DNA of 62,595 nucleotides from Clostridiales bacterium (lineage in GTDB: Bacteria > Bacillota > Clostridia > Oscillospirales > CAG-382). The notes beneath the pieces were generated by a model. That model made no database searches. It saw only the letters and a program-made list of their open reading frames with translations, and had not been told where the DNA came from. The stretch covers positions 1 to 62,595 of the forward strand of contig SFLA01000003.1 of NCBI GenBank assembly GCA_004553575.1, given 5' to 3'. How positions within the stretch are numbered: position 1 is the first letter of the stretch; the number at the start of each line of letters is the position of its first letter. A program made the translations under genes and the position numbers. Below are positions 47,734 to 56,544 of this stretch, in pieces.

Positions 47734-50399
47734 AAAAACGTATTGCCGCCGCGATTTTAGCGGCAGCACTGCTTGCGCCGTCCGCTGTCGTATCGGCGGA
47801 GGAGGTCAATCCCGCTCCGACCGTAATACCCGCGGTAAGGGAATGGGAGGGAGCAACCGGAAGATTCGTACCCGGAAACGGCATGAAACTTGTCGTAACC
47901 GAGGGCACCTCCGTTTCGCAGGCAAAGATTGATATTATCGCCGGATATTTCGACGATATGTTCGGTATAGCCCTCGAAGTATCTGACGGAGCACCGTCGG
48001 CGGGCGATCTCGTACTCGTAACCGGCGGCGACGAGAGCGTGCTCGGTAAGGACGGTTATATACTTGAGGTAGGGGATACCGTCACCGTAACGGCTCCCAA
48101 CGATATAGGTCTGCTCTACGGCGTAATAACGGTCGTACAGTCCGTTTCGGCAGACGGATACGTCCCTTGCGGCACCGCGCGCGATTACAGCTATTACAAA
48201 TGCCGCGGCGGTATGCTCGATGTTGCACGCGCTTACCTTTCGCTCGAATATGTAGAGGAAATAACCAAGTATTTCGCTTACTTCAAACTGAACGAAATAC
48301 ATCTGCATATAAACGACAACGGAGAAAACGGATACACCGCCTTCCGTCTCGAGAGTGACGTTCCGGGGCTTACTTCCACCGACGGCTATTACACCAAAGA
48401 AGCCTACCGGGCATACCAGAAGCGTATGGCGGAATACGGCGTGACCGTAATAACCGAAATCGATACGCCCGCCCATTCTTCCTGCTTTGCCTCCTGTGTG
48501 CCGTCCGAATATATGCTTGACGGCTACCATATCGATATATCCAATCCCGATGCCGTGCAGTTTGTGCTGGATCTTTTTGACGAATATATTACCGGCGACG
48601 ATCCCGTGTTCGTTTCGGATACGGTTCATATCGGAACGGACGAATATCCCGCCGGCCATGAGGAGGAGATGCGCGCTTATACCGATACCCTTCTGCGTCA
48701 TATATCCTCCCGCGGGTATACGCCCCGGTTCTGGGGATCGTTCGGAGGAACAGGCTTCAACGGTAATACCCCGGTCACCTCCGATGCCCAGACCAACTTC
48801 TGGGCTGTCGAGCTGTCGGATTACAAAACACTGTTCGATATGGGCTACGATGTAATTAACACCTGCGGACCCGTTCTGTATATAGTACCGGGCGGCAACT
48901 ACGGCTTTGCCGATTATTACGACCTGTCTTCGCTCTACACCGCATGGTACGTAAATTACCTGGGCTGGAATGAAAGCACATCGGTTTCTCCGGATAACCC
49001 TCAGCTCCTCGGCGGCAGTTTTGCGCTGTGGAACGATTTGTATACCGAGTACAGCGGCTTTTCCGTATTCGACATATTCGACCGTGTTCGCGGAGGCGTC
49101 TGCCTTATGGCGGAAAAGACCTGGTGCGGCGAGCAAACCCGCGAAATCGGCGCTGCGGATTTCGTTGCAAGATACGATCTGCTGTCGCAGTATTCCGGCG
49201 ACAGCGACCCCGGCAGACATAAGATCGACGATATTGACGGCGAGGTGCCTTCCGGCGTTACCTCCTTCGGATGGCCGTATACGGCATCCGCAGAGGTCAC
49301 GGTCAATAAACTCGGGGACGGCTTTACCCTGTTCGGAGGCAAGGACGGCGAATTCCGCGTGCTTGCGGACGGTACTCCGGTGCTTTGCCGCGGCGGATAC
49401 GAATTCAGCTTTGACTGCAAAATAGAAGAAGGCAGGACAACAACGGTCGGACTTATTGCGGACAACAGACAGACCCTGCTTGTAATAGACGGAACGTATT
49501 ATTACTTCCCGATAAACAACCTCAATTCTCAGCTTACACGCAGCTCAACCTTCGTCCTCCCGCTCGAAAGAATCGGCGACGGACTTGACGGAAGCGTATC
49601 CGGACTTAAGGTCGTGTCCGGCGCGGCAGATCTGAACAAACTGGTCGTCAACGCCAACCTCGCGCTCGGAGCAAAGGTCACCGTAAGCGGGCTCGAGGTG
49701 AACGACGGCAGATTCACTGCGGATCTCGCTGTGGACGGCGACGAAAGCACCCGCCTCTCCTTCTCCGCCGCCGCGGATTATCAGTGGATGGTGGTGGATC
49801 TCGGCGAAATAAAACCCGTCAACTGTGTCGAGATAATGTTCTTCGAGCACATTTCGGATTATACCGTTTCGGTATCGACCGACGGCGAGAATTACACCGA
49901 GGCAGCGCATATCACTATCGGCGATGACGGAAAAAAGCAGACCGACCGTGTGGATTTCGACATGACCGAGGCGAGATACATAAAATACGAACAGCATAAG
50001 CGGTTCTGCGTTACCGATTGGAACGCCTATTACAGCGGCGGCATTCTCGAATTCCGTGTGTATGGCTTTGACGAGGCGAAGTATCGGTCGCTTATCGACC
50101 GTGCGGAGGAATGCATTTCCGCCGGGGCTCCGGATACTCTGCGCGCCGCCAAAAACGCGCTTAAGAATTACCTGTCCGCGGATACGGTTTTTGCAACCCA
50201 TCTCGAAGGACTGAGCGAAACGCTTTCGGCAGAGATCGATTCGTTCCTCGATTCGCAGTCGGCTGTATCCGAAGCGGAATCCTCTGTTGCGGAGCCGTCG
50301 GCGTTCAATCCGGCATGGTATGCAGCGGCAGCCGCGGTCGCTGTTGCGGCAATAGGCGCTGCGGTTTACATAATACTCAACAAACGCCGTAAAAAATAA
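47730..50399 (+). CDS. GH20 beta-N-acetylhexosaminidase with discoidin domain and C-terminal anchor
   Basis: Secreted exo-hexosaminidase of 889 residues that removes terminal GlcNAc/GalNAc from glycans. A signal peptide (cleavage near VVSAEE) is followed by a GH20b-like N-terminal domain (~25-150) and the catalytic barrel. The barrel shows RGGMLDVARAYLSLEYV, IHLHINDNGENGYTAF, TEIDTPAHS and the Asp-Glu pair HIGTDEYP (Asp304-Glu305). A beta-sandwich region and an F5/8-type (discoidin) carbohydrate-binding domain come next (~640-775, DESTRLSFSAAADYQWMVVD). A helical stalk and a transmembrane helix with basic tail (NKRRKK) end the protein. It has no sortase motif. Translation is coupled to the upstream methyltransferase. 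Released GlcNAc could feed NagA/NagB, encoded further right. Confidence 0.92.
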   Translation: MKKRIAAAILAAALLAPSAVVSAEEVNPAPTVIPAVREWEGATGRFVPGNGMKLVVTEGTSVSQAKIDIIAGYFDDMFGIALEVSDGAPSAGDLVLVTGGDESVLGKDGYILEVGDTVTVTAPNDIGLLYGVITVVQSVSADGYVPCGTARDYSYYKCRGGMLDVARAYLSLEYVEEITKYFAYFKLNEIHLHINDNGENGYTAFRLESDVPGLTSTDGYYTKEAYRAYQKRMAEYGVTVITEIDTPAHSSCFASCVPSEYMLDGYHIDISNPDAVQFVLDLFDEYITGDDPVFVSDTVHIGTDEYPAGHEEEMRAYTDTLLRHISSRGYTPRFWGSFGGTGFNGNTPVTSDAQTNFWAVELSDYKTLFDMGYDVINTCGPVLYIVPGGNYGFADYYDLSSLYTAWYVNYLGWNESTSVSPDNPQLLGGSFALWNDLYTEYSGFSVFDIFDRVRGGVCLMAEKTWCGEQTREIGAADFVARYDLLSQYSGDSDPGRHKIDDIDGEVPSGVTSFGWPYTASAEVTVNKLGDGFTLFGGKDGEFRVLADGTPVLCRGGYEFSFDCKIEEGRTTTVGLIADNRQTLLVIDGTYYYFPINNLNSQLTRSSTFVLPLERIGDGLDGSVSGLKVVSGAADLNKLVVNANLALGAKVTVSGLEVNDGRFTADLAVDGDESTRLSFSAAADYQWMVVDLGEIKPVNCVEIMFFEHISDYTVSVSTDGENYTEAAHITIGDDGKKQTDRVDFDMTEARYIKYEQHKRFCVTDWNAYYSGGILEFRVYGFDEAKYRSLIDRAEECISAGAPDTLRAAKNALKNYLSADTVFATHLEGLSETLSAEIDSFLDSQSAVSEAESSVAEPSAFNPAWYAAAAAVAVAAIGAAVYIILNKRRKK

Positions 50400-50448
50400 C
50401 TTTTTCGGTACTTTTCGTACCATTTTTGCTTGAATTTCATTAAAAAAT

Positions 50449-50492
50449 GCTCCGGAAAAACCGTACTTTCGGTCTTTCCGGAGCCTGTTTTT
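50449..50492. terminator. bidirectional terminator after the GH20 gene
   Basis: GCTCCGGAAA-ACCG pairs with CGGT-TTTCCGGAGC; A runs precede it and TTTTT follows. The 50493-50580 stretch holds nothing else I can identify. Confidence 0.85.
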
Positions 50493-50580
50493 GTGTTATG
50501 CAGTGTATGTACCGGCGGTGTCGGTGCGGTAAGCCGACGGTACACGGAAACGGCATGGCAGAAAGCTGACGGCGTAAAGG

Positions 50581-51492
50581 TTATCTGCCCGCAATCCTTT
50601 TCTTGCCCGGAAGCTGGGATACGACCACGGCGGCGAACATAAGGACACAGCCGAATATCTGCACGGCGCCGAGCCTTTCGTTGAGCAGCAGCCAGCCTGA
50701 CAGTGCGGCAAACACCGATTCAAGACTCATGATTATTGATGCGGCGGCAGGCTCGGAATACTTCTGCCCGATAATCTGAAGAGTATAACCCATTCCGCTG
50801 GAACATATTCCGGTATACAGAATCGGCAGCCAGCATGAGGCGACGACCGAAAGCTCCTGATGTTCGAACAAAAGCGACGCGGCGAGCGACAGGACGCCGC
50901 AGACAGCGAACTGTACACAGGAAATAATGATGCCGTCCAGCCGGGCGCAGCGGTCAACGTAGAGTACATATACGCCGAATACCGCGGAACACAGAAGTAC
51001 GAGAAGGTCGCCGGAATATATCCCGCCGGGTCCTCCTGCAAGGCACAGCAGGTACATTCCGACCATACAGCCCGCCGCCGAAAGCAGTACGGTAATCCGT
51101 ATCTGCCGGCATTTTATTATTGTATAAACGGCAACCATAACGACATAGGTCGCGGTAAGAAAGCCGGATCTTCCGGACGCCGCCGCCTCTTCCGGATACG
51201 AAGCAATACCGAACTGCTGGAGATTGGCGGCTGCAAAGAGTATTGACCCGCAGACCGCGCCGGATATTACGCTGCGGCGCAGGTCGGGGGAGCGGTATAC
51301 GGTATTACCGCGTTTGCGAAGCCGATTCCGTATAAATATAACGGCGAGAAGAAACAACGAGGCGATTATACCGCGCGCCGCATTGAACGCAAACGACCCT
51401 AATGTATCCGGTACCGACGCCTGAGCAACGAACGCCGCACCCCATAAAACCGAAGCCGCGAGCAGGCAGACGGTACCCTTTATGCTTTTCAT
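50581..51492 (-). CDS. EamA/DMT family transporter
   Basis: Ten-helix drug/metabolite transporter of 303 residues with two EamA repeats. The first begins CLLAASVLWGAAFVAQ; the second ends SLESVFAALSGWLLLNERLG and FGCVLMFAAVVVSQL, both classic EamA phrases. Substrate unknown (often amino acids or metabolites). I use ATG 51492, six bases after GAAGGT; the frame could be read from 51522 but without a binding site. It lies divergent from the Trp T-box and trpB2, so tryptophan or indole transport is a possible but unproven role. Confidence 0.87.
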   Translation of the reverse strand: MKSIKGTVCLLAASVLWGAAFVAQASVPDTLGSFAFNAARGIIASLFLLAVIFIRNRLRKRGNTVYRSPDLRRSVISGAVCGSILFAAANLQQFGIASYPEEAAASGRSGFLTATYVVMVAVYTIIKCRQIRITVLLSAAGCMVGMYLLCLAGGPGGIYSGDLLVLLCSAVFGVYVLYVDRCARLDGIIISCVQFAVCGVLSLAASLLFEHQELSVVASCWLPILYTGICSSGMGYTLQIIGQKYSEPAAASIIMSLESVFAALSGWLLLNERLGAVQIFGCVLMFAAVVVSQLPGKKRIAGR

Positions 51493-51524
51493 ATAAATAC
51501 CTTCGCTTTCAGCATGAATCACAT

Positions 51525-51550
51525 CCGGCGCCGGCCTATTGCGGCGCCGG
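51525..51550 (-). promoter_or_regulatory. G+C-rich hairpin in the leader of the EamA gene
   Basis: CCGGCGCCGC and GGCGCCGG arms with an AATAGG-type loop follow the start site of the EamA transcript directly. There is no T run, so it is not a terminator; it may protect the 5' end. Confidence 0.5.
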
Positions 51551-51555
51551 AGACG

Positions 51556-51584
51556 ATTGTAGCATATGCGGATTAAAAAAACAA
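51556..51584 (-). promoter_or_regulatory. promoter of the EamA transporter gene
   Basis: Reverse strand TTGTTT (51584-51579) and TACAAT (51561-51556), 17-base spacer. Confidence 0.65.
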
Positions 51585-51629
51585 GCGCGTAAACAGCATT
51601 TTAGAAATTTGAAAATCAGAAAAAAGGTG

Positions 51630-51658
51630 TTGACAAATCCGAAAGCCGGTGATATAAT
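51630..51658 (+). promoter_or_regulatory. promoter of the T-box / trpB2 transcript
   Basis: Full consensus TTGACA (51630-51635) and TATAAT (51653-51658) with 17 bases between them. Confidence 0.9.
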
Positions 51659-51664
51659 CCTACC

Positions 51665-51940
51665 AAACCGTTGAAGAAGTGTAAGTAAATCCGGCGGATA
51701 CCGGTCAGAGAGCTGCGGGCGGTGTGATCGCAGTACGGAGAAACGGATCGAATGGGCTTCTGAGGGCGAGCCGAAATAACAGTAGGTGAGACGGAGTTGG
51801 AGCTTCGTTAAAAATTCCGGTATGTGTTTGCATACGCAGAGCGGGCGCTTTACAGGCGTCAAGTTGGGTGGCACCGCAGGATCGATTCCTGTCCCAGCAG
51901 TATTATTATTTTACTGCGGGATAGGATTTTTTTATTGTCC
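51665..51940 (+). ncRNA. tryptophan T-box leader (tRNA-Trp sensing)
   Basis: T-box leader RNA that senses uncharged tRNA. Stem I contains GGTCAGAGAGCTG and a specifier-loop sequence CGAATGGGCTTCTGAG, where TGG (51753-51755) is the tryptophan codon. The conserved T-box GGGTGGCACCGC (51865-51876) offers TGGC to pair with the tRNA 3' end; the final C fits a G discriminator base, as bacterial tRNA-Trp has. A terminator follows (51887-51933). Low tryptophan would favour the antiterminator and allow trpB2 expression. Confidence 0.9.
51887..51933 (+). terminator. T-box-controlled terminator
   Basis: TCCTGTCCC-GCAGTA pairs with TACTGC-GGGATAGGA over a TTATTATTT loop, followed by seven T residues. 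Confidence 0.9.
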
Positions 51941-51965
51941 CGCGCAAAGAAAGGATGGCATTGCC

Positions 51966-53336
51966 ATGAAAAACGAAATCCCCTACAAAATCTACCTGTC
52001 CGAATCAGAACTTCCGAACGCATGGTATAACGTGCGCGCGGACATGAAGAACAAGCCCGCCCCTCTGCTCAATCCCGGCACCGGCAAGCCCGTTACTTTC
52101 GATGATCTTGCCCATGTATTCTGCGACGAGCTGGTAAAGCAGGAGCTGGACAACGACACCGCTTTTATCGAAATACCCGAGGAGATAAGAAATTTCTACA
52201 AGATGTACCGTCCTTCGCCTCTGGTACGTGCGTATTGCCTTGAAGAAAAGCTGCAGACTCCGGCAAAGATCTATTACAAGTTCGAGGGTAACAATACCTC
52301 CGGAAGCCATAAGCTGAATTCTGCCATAGCGCAGGCATACTACGCAAAAAAGCAGGGCCTTAAGGGCGTTACGACCGAGACCGGAGCCGGTCAGTGGGGC
52401 ACGGCGCTTTCCATGGCGTGTGCATACTTCGGACTCGACTGCAAGGTTTTTATGGTTAAGGTCAGCTACGAGCAGAAGCCGTTCCGCCGCGAGGTTATGC
52501 GTACCTACGGCGCGAGCGTAACTCCGTCTCCGTCGGACAGCACCGAAGTCGGACGTAAAATGCTTGCGGAATTTCCCGGCACCGGCGGTTCGCTCGGCTG
52601 CGCCATATCCGAGGCGGTTGAAGCGGCGGTTACCCACGAGGGATACCGCTACGTACTGGGCAGCGTGCTGAATCAGGTGCTGCTGCATCAGAGCGTTATA
52701 GGCCTTGAAAGCAAGGCGGCGATGGATAAATACGGCATAAAGCCCGATATTATTATCGGATGTGCCGGCGGCGGCTCAAATCTCGGCGGACTTATTTCTC
52801 CGTTTATGGGCGAAAAGCTCCGCGGAGAGGCGGATTACCGCATTATAGCGGTCGAGCCGGCATCATGCCCGAGCTTTACACGCGGCAGGTTCGCATACGA
52901 TTTCTGCGATACCGGCAAGGTCTGTCCGCTTGCAAAAATGTATACACTCGGCAGCGGCTTTATGCCCTCGCCGATACACGCCGGCGGTTTGAGATACCAC
53001 GGAATGAGCGGCATTCTTTCACAGCTCTACGATGACGGATATATGGAGGCACGTTCGGTTACGCAGACTGACGTTTTTGAAGCGGCGGAGCAGTTTGCAC
53101 GCTGCGAGGGTATTCTTCCCGCGCCTGAAAGCAGTCATGCCATCCGCGCTGCGATCGACGAGGCATTGAAGTGCCGCGAGACCGGTGAGGAGAAGACGAT
53201 ATTCTTCGGTCTTACCGGAACAGGATACTTCGATATGAAGGCCTACGAGCAGTACAACAACGGCACGATGACCGATTATATCCCGACCGACGCAGACCTT
53301 GAAAAGGGTTTTGCCGGACTTCCCAAAATCGGCTGA
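51966..53336 (+). CDS. tryptophan synthase beta-like protein TrpB2
   Basis: PLP-dependent TrpB of the TrpB2 type, 456 residues, which joins indole and serine to give tryptophan. PLP lysine is Lys116 (NTSGSHKLNSAIAQ); other blocks are TTETGAGQWGTALSMA, the glycine-rich phosphate loop GCAGGGSNLGG and the C-terminal EGILPAPESSHAI. The long N-terminal extension and the absence of a trpA neighbour are typical of stand-alone TrpB2, which may use free indole. ATG 51966 is used; the frame is open further upstream but that part is the T-box leader. AAAGGA lies 10-11 bases before the ATG. Confidence 0.92.
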   Translation: MKNEIPYKIYLSESELPNAWYNVRADMKNKPAPLLNPGTGKPVTFDDLAHVFCDELVKQELDNDTAFIEIPEEIRNFYKMYRPSPLVRAYCLEEKLQTPAKIYYKFEGNNTSGSHKLNSAIAQAYYAKKQGLKGVTTETGAGQWGTALSMACAYFGLDCKVFMVKVSYEQKPFRREVMRTYGASVTPSPSDSTEVGRKMLAEFPGTGGSLGCAISEAVEAAVTHEGYRYVLGSVLNQVLLHQSVIGLESKAAMDKYGIKPDIIIGCAGGGSNLGGLISPFMGEKLRGEADYRIIAVEPASCPSFTRGRFAYDFCDTGKVCPLAKMYTLGSGFMPSPIHAGGLRYHGMSGILSQLYDDGYMEARSVTQTDVFEAAEQFARCEGILPAPESSHAIRAAIDEALKCRETGEEKTIFFGLTGTGYFDMKAYEQYNNGTMTDYIPTDADLEKGFAGLPKIG

Positions 53337-53352
53337 TTAGTTTTTTACACGA

Positions 53353-53392
53353 AAAACACCCCGCAGGATCGCAAGATTCCGCGGGGTGTTTG
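53353..53392. terminator. bidirectional terminator between trpB2 and folD
   Basis: AAACACCCCGC pairs with GCGGGGTGTTT over a 16-base loop; suits both converging transcripts. Confidence 0.85.
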
Positions 53393-53408
53393 TACTTATA
53401 TATGAGGT

Positions 53409-54266
53409 TCAGACTATGCCTTCGTGTATACGGTAGGCTGTAAGAGTATTTTCGAGCAGCATTGCGCGGGTCATCGGACCGACTCCGCCGGGAACGGGCG
53501 TAATCCATTCGGCGACTCCGGAGCAGGAATCAAAATCGCAGTCACCGCATAGCTTTCCGTCAGCTCCGCGGTTCATTCCGACATCGATAACCGCGGCTCC
53601 GGGCTTTACCATGTCACCGGTTATAATACCTGCCTTGCCGACGGCGCAGACAAGAATATCGGCACTGCGGGTATGTGACGCGAGATCCGGAGTCCGTGAA
53701 TGACATACCGTAACGGTACCGCTGCGCGAGAGCAGCAGCATTGCGGCGGGCTTGCCGACTATATTGCTTCTGCCGACGACACAGCAGCGTTTTCCTTCGA
53801 TCTGAATTCCGTATTCGTCGAGCAGACGTATAATTCCCGCGGGCGTGCATGGGAGCATTAACGGATTCCCCTGAAACAGCCTTCCGGCGGAATACGGGTG
53901 GAAGCAGTCCACGTCTTTGTCCGGCAGAATTGCCTCGAGCACCTCGTTTTCGTCCTCGCGGCGCGGGAGAGGAAGCTGGCAGAGAATACCGTCGGTTTCC
54001 GGGTCGGAGTTGAGAAAGGATACCAGATCAAGCAGTTCTTTTTTTGAAGTATCGGAGGGGAGCACATATACGCTCGAAAAAATTCCGACTTCCTCGCAGT
54101 CCTTCTTCTTATTGCGTACATATACCTGTGACGCCGGGTTTTCCCCTGCAAGAATGACAGCGAGAGAGGGCACTCTGCCTCCGTGAGCAATATAATCGGC
54201 GACCTTTGATGCTACTGAATTCTTAACTTTAACGGCTGTAGCCTTGCCGTCCAATACAGCCGCCAT
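53409..54266 (-). CDS. folD: methylenetetrahydrofolate dehydrogenase / cyclohydrolase FolD
   Basis: Bifunctional C1-folate enzyme of 285 residues (NADP-dependent dehydrogenase plus cyclohydrolase). Key phrases are ENPASQVYVRNKKKDCEEVG (with the catalytic Lys), GILCQLPLP, DKDVDCFHPYSAGRLFQG, CVVGRSNIVGKPAAMLLL and the C-terminal TPVPGGVGPMTRAMLLENT. It is the last gene of the long reverse operon; its ATG overlaps the lgt stop (TAATG). Confidence 0.97.
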   Translation of the reverse strand: MAAVLDGKATAVKVKNSVASKVADYIAHGGRVPSLAVILAGENPASQVYVRNKKKDCEEVGIFSSVYVLPSDTSKKELLDLVSFLNSDPETDGILCQLPLPRREDENEVLEAILPDKDVDCFHPYSAGRLFQGNPLMLPCTPAGIIRLLDEYGIQIEGKRCCVVGRSNIVGKPAAMLLLSRSGTVTVCHSRTPDLASHTRSADILVCAVGKAGIITGDMVKPGAAVIDVGMNRGADGKLCGDCDFDSCSGVAEWITPVPGGVGPMTRAMLLENTLTAYRIHEGIV

Positions 54267-55243
54267 TACTGCTTATCCTCGGGCCCGTGCTCCGCTTCGG
54301 AGGCAGGCTCGGAAGCGGTATCGGAGACTGTTCCGGAAGCGGTTCCGGACTCGGCTTCGGAGGATGCGGCATAAGCCTGCTCATAGGCTTCGACCTCGGC
54401 GGTTTCGCGGCTGCTGCGGCGGGAAAGCAGCACGAGCAGTACTATTGCGACCGCGCAGGACGCAAAGCCGATGAAGCTGTTAAGCTTTATTCCGGCGACA
54501 TACAGGGAATCGGTGCGAAGCAGTTCGATAAAGCCTCTGCCTAAGCCGTACCAGGCGACATATGTGAGGAAGGACTGACCGCTGAATCGTTTGTTTTTAT
54601 ACAGCAGGTTTATAAGCACGAAGCCGGATACATTCCACAGCGATTCGTAAAGGAAGGTCGGATGTACGAATTCGGCGGGTACAACGGTTTTTATACCGTC
54701 TATAACCGTAGTATAAGTCGCTCCGTCGACAGTCATCCGCCACGGCATGTTCGCGACATGCTCGGACCAGCCGTAAGCCTCGCCGTTGCAGAAGTTGCCC
54801 CAGCGGCCGAGTATCTGGCCGATCATGACAGCCGGCGCCGCGGCGTCGAGCACTTTTGTTACGGTAATCTTTCTGACCTTGCAGTAAACAAGTATGGTAA
54901 TAAAGCCGAAAATAATTGCACCGTATATGGCGAGTCCGCCGTTCCAGACGCTTATCATGGATTTGAAATCCGGGTAGCTGTCAAGATTGGTAACGACATA
55001 GAGGAACCGCGCACCGACTATGGCTATCGGTACGGTGAAAAGGGTTATGTTGTAGCAGTCGTCCTCTGAAATACGCTCGTATTTCCGGGCGCGCCACAGA
55101 AAATAAATGAATGCGAGCACGATACCGACGGCGATGAGTATTCCGTACCAGTAGACATTTATACCGTTGCCGATGGGGATAGTGAAAGCGATGCGATTGA
55201 TTGTGAACTCAAGCCCGAGTCCGGGGAAGGTGACGTGTGTCAT
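54266..55243 (-). CDS. lgt: prolipoprotein diacylglyceryl transferase Lgt
   Basis: Seven-helix membrane enzyme of 325 residues that adds diacylglycerol to the lipobox cysteine of prolipoproteins. The signature GQILGRWGNFCNGEAYG (catalytic Arg and Asn) and the HPTFLYESLWN and LGRGFIELLRTD blocks are present. The C-terminal 45 residues are a Ser/Glu/Ala-rich tail (EAESGTASGTVSDTASEPAS) beyond the family core. It overlaps the YfmH-like gene by four bases. It would modify the lipoproteins encoded in this window. Confidence 0.95.
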   Translation of the reverse strand: MTHVTFPGLGLEFTINRIAFTIPIGNGINVYWYGILIAVGIVLAFIYFLWRARKYERISEDDCYNITLFTVPIAIVGARFLYVVTNLDSYPDFKSMISVWNGGLAIYGAIIFGFITILVYCKVRKITVTKVLDAAAPAVMIGQILGRWGNFCNGEAYGWSEHVANMPWRMTVDGATYTTVIDGIKTVVPAEFVHPTFLYESLWNVSGFVLINLLYKNKRFSGQSFLTYVAWYGLGRGFIELLRTDSLYVAGIKLNSFIGFASCAVAIVLLVLLSRRSSRETAEVEAYEQAYAASSEAESGTASGTVSDTASEPASEAEHGPEDKQ

Positions 55244-56544
55244 TTTTCTGTGTCCTTTCCGGTGTGGTTTCGTGGAAAAACTATCGATATTGCGGCCGTA
55301 TCCGGGTCGTAGCCGGAATCGAGCCGCTTTCTCACGTCTTCGGGGGTGACCGACGCTATTATGTCCGCGTAATCGAGTATGTCGCAGCCCTCGAGTGCGG
55401 CGGCGGACATGCGGCTTGCCGTATCTGCGGTTCCGGTATATGCGAGCAGCTCGCTCGCATAAACTACCTTCTTCGCTCGGGAAAACTCCTCGTCGGTGAA
55501 GAACACCTCACGGCGCTTTTCTATCTCGGCCAGAACGGCGGGAAGCACCGCATCGGGGTTATCGGCGGCACCTTCTACGGAAATATAAGACCAGTCTCTC
55601 GAATTGACATAGCCGAAGTCGAATCTGTCGGTCAGCAGACCGCTTTCGTATGCGTCGCAGTAGAAGCTGCCGGACTGACCGAACATCATCTGGAGGAGTA
55701 TCGCATGCTCGGCGGAGCGGCGTAGGTCGTTGTCCGAGGGGTCGGGAACCGGTTCCTTTATTCCGACGGCGAACAGCGGCTGTGCGACTTCAAGCTCCGA
55801 GGTCACTCTGCGGCGGTTAATACGCTCCGGTTCGTCCGACGGGAGGAGGATAATATCCGGCGCCGGGTCTGCGGTCAGACAGGCATCGCATACCGCGGCG
55901 ACCTGCTCCGGCGTAACATTTCCGCTTATGCACAGAACCATGTTAGACGGATGATAAAACGCGCCGTGAACCCGGTACAAAAGCTCGGGGGTTATTCCGG
56001 CAATAGTCCCGGCGGTGCCGGCAATATCGATTTTTACCGGGTTGCGGACATACAGCGCGTCGAGCAGATTCTTCTGAAGCTGCCAGTCGGGGTCGTCGTC
56101 GTACATTCCTATTTCCTGACAGATAATGCCCGTCTCTTTCTTAACCGATGAAGATGTGAAATAAGGGTGGGTTACAAGGTCGAGCAGAATGGACAGGTTT
56201 TCGTCGAAATTCTCGGTGCAGGAAAACTGGAAGGCAGTGCGCTCGAACGTGGTATAAGCATTCGCCTCGGCTCCGGTAAGCGCGTAGCGCTCGAACGCGT
56301 TCTCGCCCGATTCGCTGTCAAACAGCTTGTGCTCGAGAAAATGAGCGGTGCCGTCCGGAACGGAGGTGAACCGCTTTTCGGACGACAGGCGGAAGGCGGT
56401 ATCGCAGGAGCCGAATTTTGCCGCAATGACCGCAAAAGCTGTTGCGTGGGGCTTTGGATTTATATAGACGGGAAGTCCGGAGGAATGTGTAAAGCTTATA
56501 ATCGTTTCGCCGATAGCGGGGTTTGTGCGCACGGTCGTTTTCAT
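55240..56544 (-). CDS. M16 zinc peptidase, YfmH-like
   Basis: Insulinase-family protein of 434 residues with the inverted zinc motif HFLEH (His68, Glu71, His72) in PDGTAHFLEHKLF, followed by GAEANAYTTFERTAFQFSC, the pattern of the YfmH group. In Bacillus such genes belong to the locus that makes 5-aminopentanol-modified EF-P (ymf operon). The partner YfmF-like gene lies immediately upstream with a four-base overlap, so the two form an active/inactive M16 pair. Confidence 0.9.
   Translation of the reverse strand: MKTTVRTNPAIGETIISFTHSSGLPVYINPKPHATAFAVIAAKFGSCDTAFRLSSEKRFTSVPDGTAHFLEHKLFDSESGENAFERYALTGAEANAYTTFERTAFQFSCTENFDENLSILLDLVTHPYFTSSSVKKETGIICQEIGMYDDDPDWQLQKNLLDALYVRNPVKIDIAGTAGTIAGITPELLYRVHGAFYHPSNMVLCISGNVTPEQVAAVCDACLTADPAPDIILLPSDEPERINRRRVTSELEVAQPLFAVGIKEPVPDPSDNDLRRSAEHAILLQMMFGQSGSFYCDAYESGLLTDRFDFGYVNSRDWSYISVEGAADNPDAVLPAVLAEIEKRREVFFTDEEFSRAKKVVYASELLAYTGTADTASRMSAAALEGCDILDYADIIASVTPEDVRKRLDSGYDPDTAAISIVFPRNHTGKDTEK

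Noticed and set aside
47757..49220. 487-residue reverse frame inside the GH20 gene
   Set aside because: Antisense shadow of the catalytic domain; no promoter or binding site.
51786..51965. Extension of TrpB2 by 60 residues into the leader
   Set aside because: This stretch is the T-box and terminator; family similarity starts at MKNEIPYKIYL.
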